Of a stretch of DNA of 7,249 nucleotides, positions 5,205 through 7,249 are shown piece after piece. The translations under genes were made by a program, and so were the position numbers. Source of the stretch: Clostridia bacterium (GTDB taxonomy: Bacteria > Bacillota_A > Clostridia > Christensenellales > Aristaeellaceae). The notes beneath the pieces were generated by a model. It was not told the DNA's origin. It was given only the letters and a program-made list of their open reading frames with translations, and searched no databases. The stretch lies in contig JAGBAU010000328.1 of assembly GCA_017938785.1 (NCBI GenBank), positions 1-7,249 of the forward strand, read 5' to 3'. The stretch's first letter is position 1. Every line of letters starts with the position of its first letter.

Positions 5205-6527
5205 TTGAAGAGAATCCTTAGCGCAATTCTGGTGCTCAGCCTGCTGATTGGCAGCCTGCCCGCCTTTGCACTTACGGCCGAAGAGGCGCTGGGCCTGGTG
5301 GATTCCCAGGTTTCCGGCGAGGGTGGTTCCGCCGGATATCCCACCCTGCAGATCGGTTCCAAGGATGGGGATGATTCCAGCGCGAACGTGGTCATGCTGC
5401 AGAACCGTCTCATCCAGCTGGGCTATCTCAACAGCGCGGCAGATGGCCAGTATGGTTCCGGCACGGAATCTGCGGTACTCCTCTTCCAGGAGACCAACGG
5501 CCTGACCCCTACCGGCATTGCGGATAACACTACCCAGACCGTGCTCTATTCCACCGAAGCCAAAACTGCCCCCGTGCAGGCGGCCGCGAGCGCCGACGTC
5601 ATGGGCGTTCAGCAGGCGCTCCAGAAGTGGGGCTTCCTGATGGGTTCTGCGGATGGTGTTGCGGGCAATGCAACCGAGACCGCCGTTGCCGAATTCAAGA
5701 ATTACATCTACAATGCCAATAAGCTGGCCTATGCCGCCTATGCAACGGCTGCGCCTGTGGCGGCGGCAACGCCTGCTCCCGGTGAACAGCCCATCGCTAT
5801 GGACGTGCCCCTGGTGGACAACAGCGTAAATGGATATGACGGCGAAATCACGGACGACGTGGTCAAGTTCGTCACCGGCGAACATACCTTCCAGGTATTT
5901 CAGATGGTGCTCCAGCGCGGCAGCGAGGGCCCTGAGGTTTGGCGCCTGCAGCGCAGACTGCACCAGCTCAAGTACCTCTTCAAGCCCGATGGCAGCTTTG
6001 GCGGCCTGACCGAGAACGCATTGAAGTACTTCCAGCGCAAGAACGGCCTGCCCGAAACCGGTGTGGCCGACCAGGCAACCCAGGAGCTGCTCTTCTCCAG
6101 CAATGCCCTTGCCAGTGAAGAATACGTATTCCCCTATAAGGTTTACATCCGCCGCAACGAACAGCGTCTCTACGTCTACCAGTGGGATGGCGCAGGCTAC
6201 AACAAGGAGTTTGCCAGCGCCAAGTGCTCCACCGGCCAGCGCGGATATGAAACCCCCAAGGGCACCTACCAGGCTGCGGGCAAGGTGACCTCCGGCGAAT
6301 GGTATTATTTCGCGGATTACAACTGCTATGCCAAGTATGCATATCGCATCGTGGGCGGCATCATGACCCACTCCGTGCTCTACAATTCCAGCAAGAAGGG
6401 TCCCACCAATTCCTCCGTGCGAAACCTGGGCCGCCCTGTTTCCCATGGCTGTGTTCGTCTGACGGAAGCCAATGCAAAGTGGATCTTTGAAAACTGTCCC
6501 GAAGGAACCACCTTCGTTATCGAATAA
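5205..6527 (+). CDS. Secreted L,D-transpeptidase (YkuD) with three peptidoglycan-binding units
   Basis: The 440-residue protein begins at a TTG codon. Residues 1-22 are a signal peptide (MKRILSAILV, then a hydrophobic run to the AFA cleavage site). Two PG_binding_1-type units follow (~56-115, with LQNRLIQLGYL and VLLFQETNGL; ~130-170, weaker, VQQALQKWGFL then AVAEF). Next are an Ala/Pro-rich linker (~174-195), an uncharacterised stretch (~196-235), and a third, canonical PG-binding unit (~236-298, VWRLQRRLHQLKYL, ALKYFQRKNGLPETG). The C-terminal YkuD domain (~308-440) has THS (His389) and the catalytic motif SHGCVRL (His414, Cys416, Arg418). The family makes 3-3 crosslinks in peptidoglycan or attaches proteins to it, outside the membrane, using a Cys resistant to most penicillins. 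It is a single-gene unit ending in a strong terminator; alternative roles as a wall-remodelling enzyme are possible. Confidence 0.93.
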   Translation: MKRILSAILVLSLLIGSLPAFALTAEEALGLVDSQVSGEGGSAGYPTLQIGSKDGDDSSANVVMLQNRLIQLGYLNSAADGQYGSGTESAVLLFQETNGLTPTGIADNTTQTVLYSTEAKTAPVQAAASADVMGVQQALQKWGFLMGSADGVAGNATETAVAEFKNYIYNANKLAYAAYATAAPVAAATPAPGEQPIAMDVPLVDNSVNGYDGEITDDVVKFVTGEHTFQVFQMVLQRGSEGPEVWRLQRRLHQLKYLFKPDGSFGGLTENALKYFQRKNGLPETGVADQATQELLFSSNALASEEYVFPYKVYIRRNEQRLYVYQWDGAGYNKEFASAKCSTGQRGYETPKGTYQAAGKVTSGEWYYFADYNCYAKYAYRIVGGIMTHSVLYNSSKKGPTNSSVRNLGRPVSHGCVRLTEANAKWIFENCPEGTTFVIE

Positions 6528-6530
6528 GGC

Positions 6531-6569
6531 AAACAAAAAACCGGATCTTATGATCCGGTTTTTTTGTTT
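6531..6569. terminator. Bidirectional intrinsic terminator between the L,D-transpeptidase and aroE
   Basis: The stem CCGGATC (6541-6547)/GATCCGG (6552-6558) with loop TTAT is flanked by AAACAAAAAA (6531-6540) and TTTTTTTGTTT (6559-6569). Each strand therefore has a stem followed by a T-tract. It begins 3 nt after the L,D-transpeptidase stop and ends 3 nt from the aroE stop, serving both convergent genes. Confidence 0.92.
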
Positions 6570-6572
6570 GGT

Positions 6573-7249
6573 TTAACCTTCAAATTCCTTCTTCAGGGCC
6601 TCCATCATCACTTCGCGGGGGGCCTTTTCGCCGGTCCAGATTTCGAAATTCAGCGCGCCCTGGTTGACCAGCATACCAAGGCCGGTGATGACCTTTGCGC
6701 CGCACGCCTGGGCCTTCTGCAGGAACAGGGGCATGGCGGGATTGAACACCACGTCGCAAACCGGCATGTCGGGCTGGATGTCCTCATAGCGAATATCGGG
6801 GCAGTCGTTCACATTGGGATGCAGGCCCACGCAGGTGGCGTTGATCAGGATTTCGGTATCGGCGGGCAACGCAACGGTGCCATCCCAGGGAAGGTAGACG
6901 GCGTCCGCCTTGGTGTTGCCGGTGATGGTGGCCACCAGCTCCTCGCCGCGTTCACGGTTGCGGTTGATGATGTTCAGCTTCTTGGCGCCGGCCAGCGCGC
7001 ACTCCACGCCGATGGCCTTGGCTGCGCCGCCTGCGCCCAGAATGGTGATGGTCTTGCCGGCGAGGGAGAGGCCCTCATCGGTCAGGCTGCGCACAAAGCC
7101 CTTGCCGTCGGTGTTTTCGCCGATCAGGTGGCCGTCCTTGTTGAGCACGGTGTTTACCGCGCCGATGATGCGTGCGGCTTCGCTCAGCTCATCCAGGTGT
7201 TCAATCACCTTGATCTTGTGGGGCATGGTGAGGTTTACGCCCTTCATGC
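6573..7249 (-). CDS. aroE: Shikimate dehydrogenase (5' partial)
   Basis: About 225 residues of the C-terminal part are visible; the gene leaves by the right edge. The ATG at 7245-7247 is internal, since it begins the conserved segment GMKGVNLTMPHK, which normally lies some 55-65 residues in. The substrate domain shows TMPHK with the catalytic Lys, GAVNTV, and NTDG with the catalytic Asp. The nucleotide domain has GAGGAAKAI, then NRNRER at the end of the second strand, a basic pattern that in the family favours NADPH. It also has INATCVGLHP, VVFNPAMPLFL, and the ending GLGMLVNQGALNFEIWTG. The enzyme reduces 3-dehydroshikimate to shikimate, step 4 of the common aromatic amino acid pathway, in the cytoplasm. 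A quinate/shikimate dehydrogenase (YdiB-like) is a less likely alternative. The gene converges on the L,D-transpeptidase gene and shares its terminator. Confidence 0.92.
   Translation of the reverse strand, partial: MKGVNLTMPHKIKVIEHLDELSEAARIIGAVNTVLNKDGHLIGENTDGKGFVRSLTDEGLSLAGKTITILGAGGAAKAIGVECALAGAKKLNIINRNRERGEELVATITGNTKADAVYLPWDGTVALPADTEILINATCVGLHPNVNDCPDIRYEDIQPDMPVCDVVFNPAMPLFLQKAQACGAKVITGLGMLVNQGALNFEIWTGEKAPREVMMEALKKEFEG

Noticed and set aside
5139..6536. Minus-strand 465-codon open frame opposite the L,D-transpeptidase
   Set aside because: Antisense shadow with Gly/Ala/Leu-rich translation; it runs into the shared terminator at 6531-6569.
7245..7247. ATG as the start of aroE
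   Set aside because: It falls inside the conserved GMKGVNLTMPHK segment. The N-terminal substrate-binding strands are missing, so the gene continues beyond the window.

Overview
This 7.2 kb chromosomal segment looks like a Clostridia-type Firmicute of moderately high GC. The reasons are AGGAG-type ribosome binding sites, TTGACA/TATAAT-like promoters, a long-form ribosome hibernation factor, a topoisomerase III with the Firmicutes-type toprim motif (D-S-A-R-E-G-E), and a secreted L,D-transpeptidase with peptidoglycan-binding repeats. The genus cannot be fixed from this window. There are no insertion sequences, tRNAs, rRNAs, CRISPR arrays or phage genes. It reads as ordinary core genome with short intergenic regions.

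Layout, left to right: the 3' end of a nicotinate phosphoribosyltransferase gene (+; NAD salvage); a symmetric bidirectional terminator; hpf (-; ribosome hibernation) with topB (-; DNA topoisomerase III) upstream of it on the same strand; a divergent promoter region; a membrane acyltransferase of the Acyl_transf_3 family (+); a class II ketose-bisphosphate aldolase (+) with its own strong promoter and a LacI/CcpA-like operator; a terminator and a 135-nt leader; a secreted L,D-transpeptidase with three peptidoglycan-binding units (+); a second bidirectional terminator; and the 3' two thirds or more of aroE (-; shikimate dehydrogenase), cut by the window end.

Most genes appear to be separate transcription units: each intact plus-strand gene has its own promoter or leader, and both convergent gene pairs share a two-way terminator. 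topB and hpf are co-directional, 128 nt apart with no strong terminator, so some hpf message may come from topB read-through. The leader of such a read-through message contains an 11-nt perfect complement to the hpf ribosome binding site and annotated ATG. A sigma-H-like promoter candidate lies between the two arms. This is the most interesting regulatory arrangement here, but it is an inference.

Four starts were moved from the longest open frame using ribosome binding sites and promoters: hpf to 807, acyltransferase to 2924, aldolase to 4119, and L,D-transpeptidase to a TTG at 5205. I found no convincing new multi-gene system. The findings are regulatory candidates and unusual protein details.
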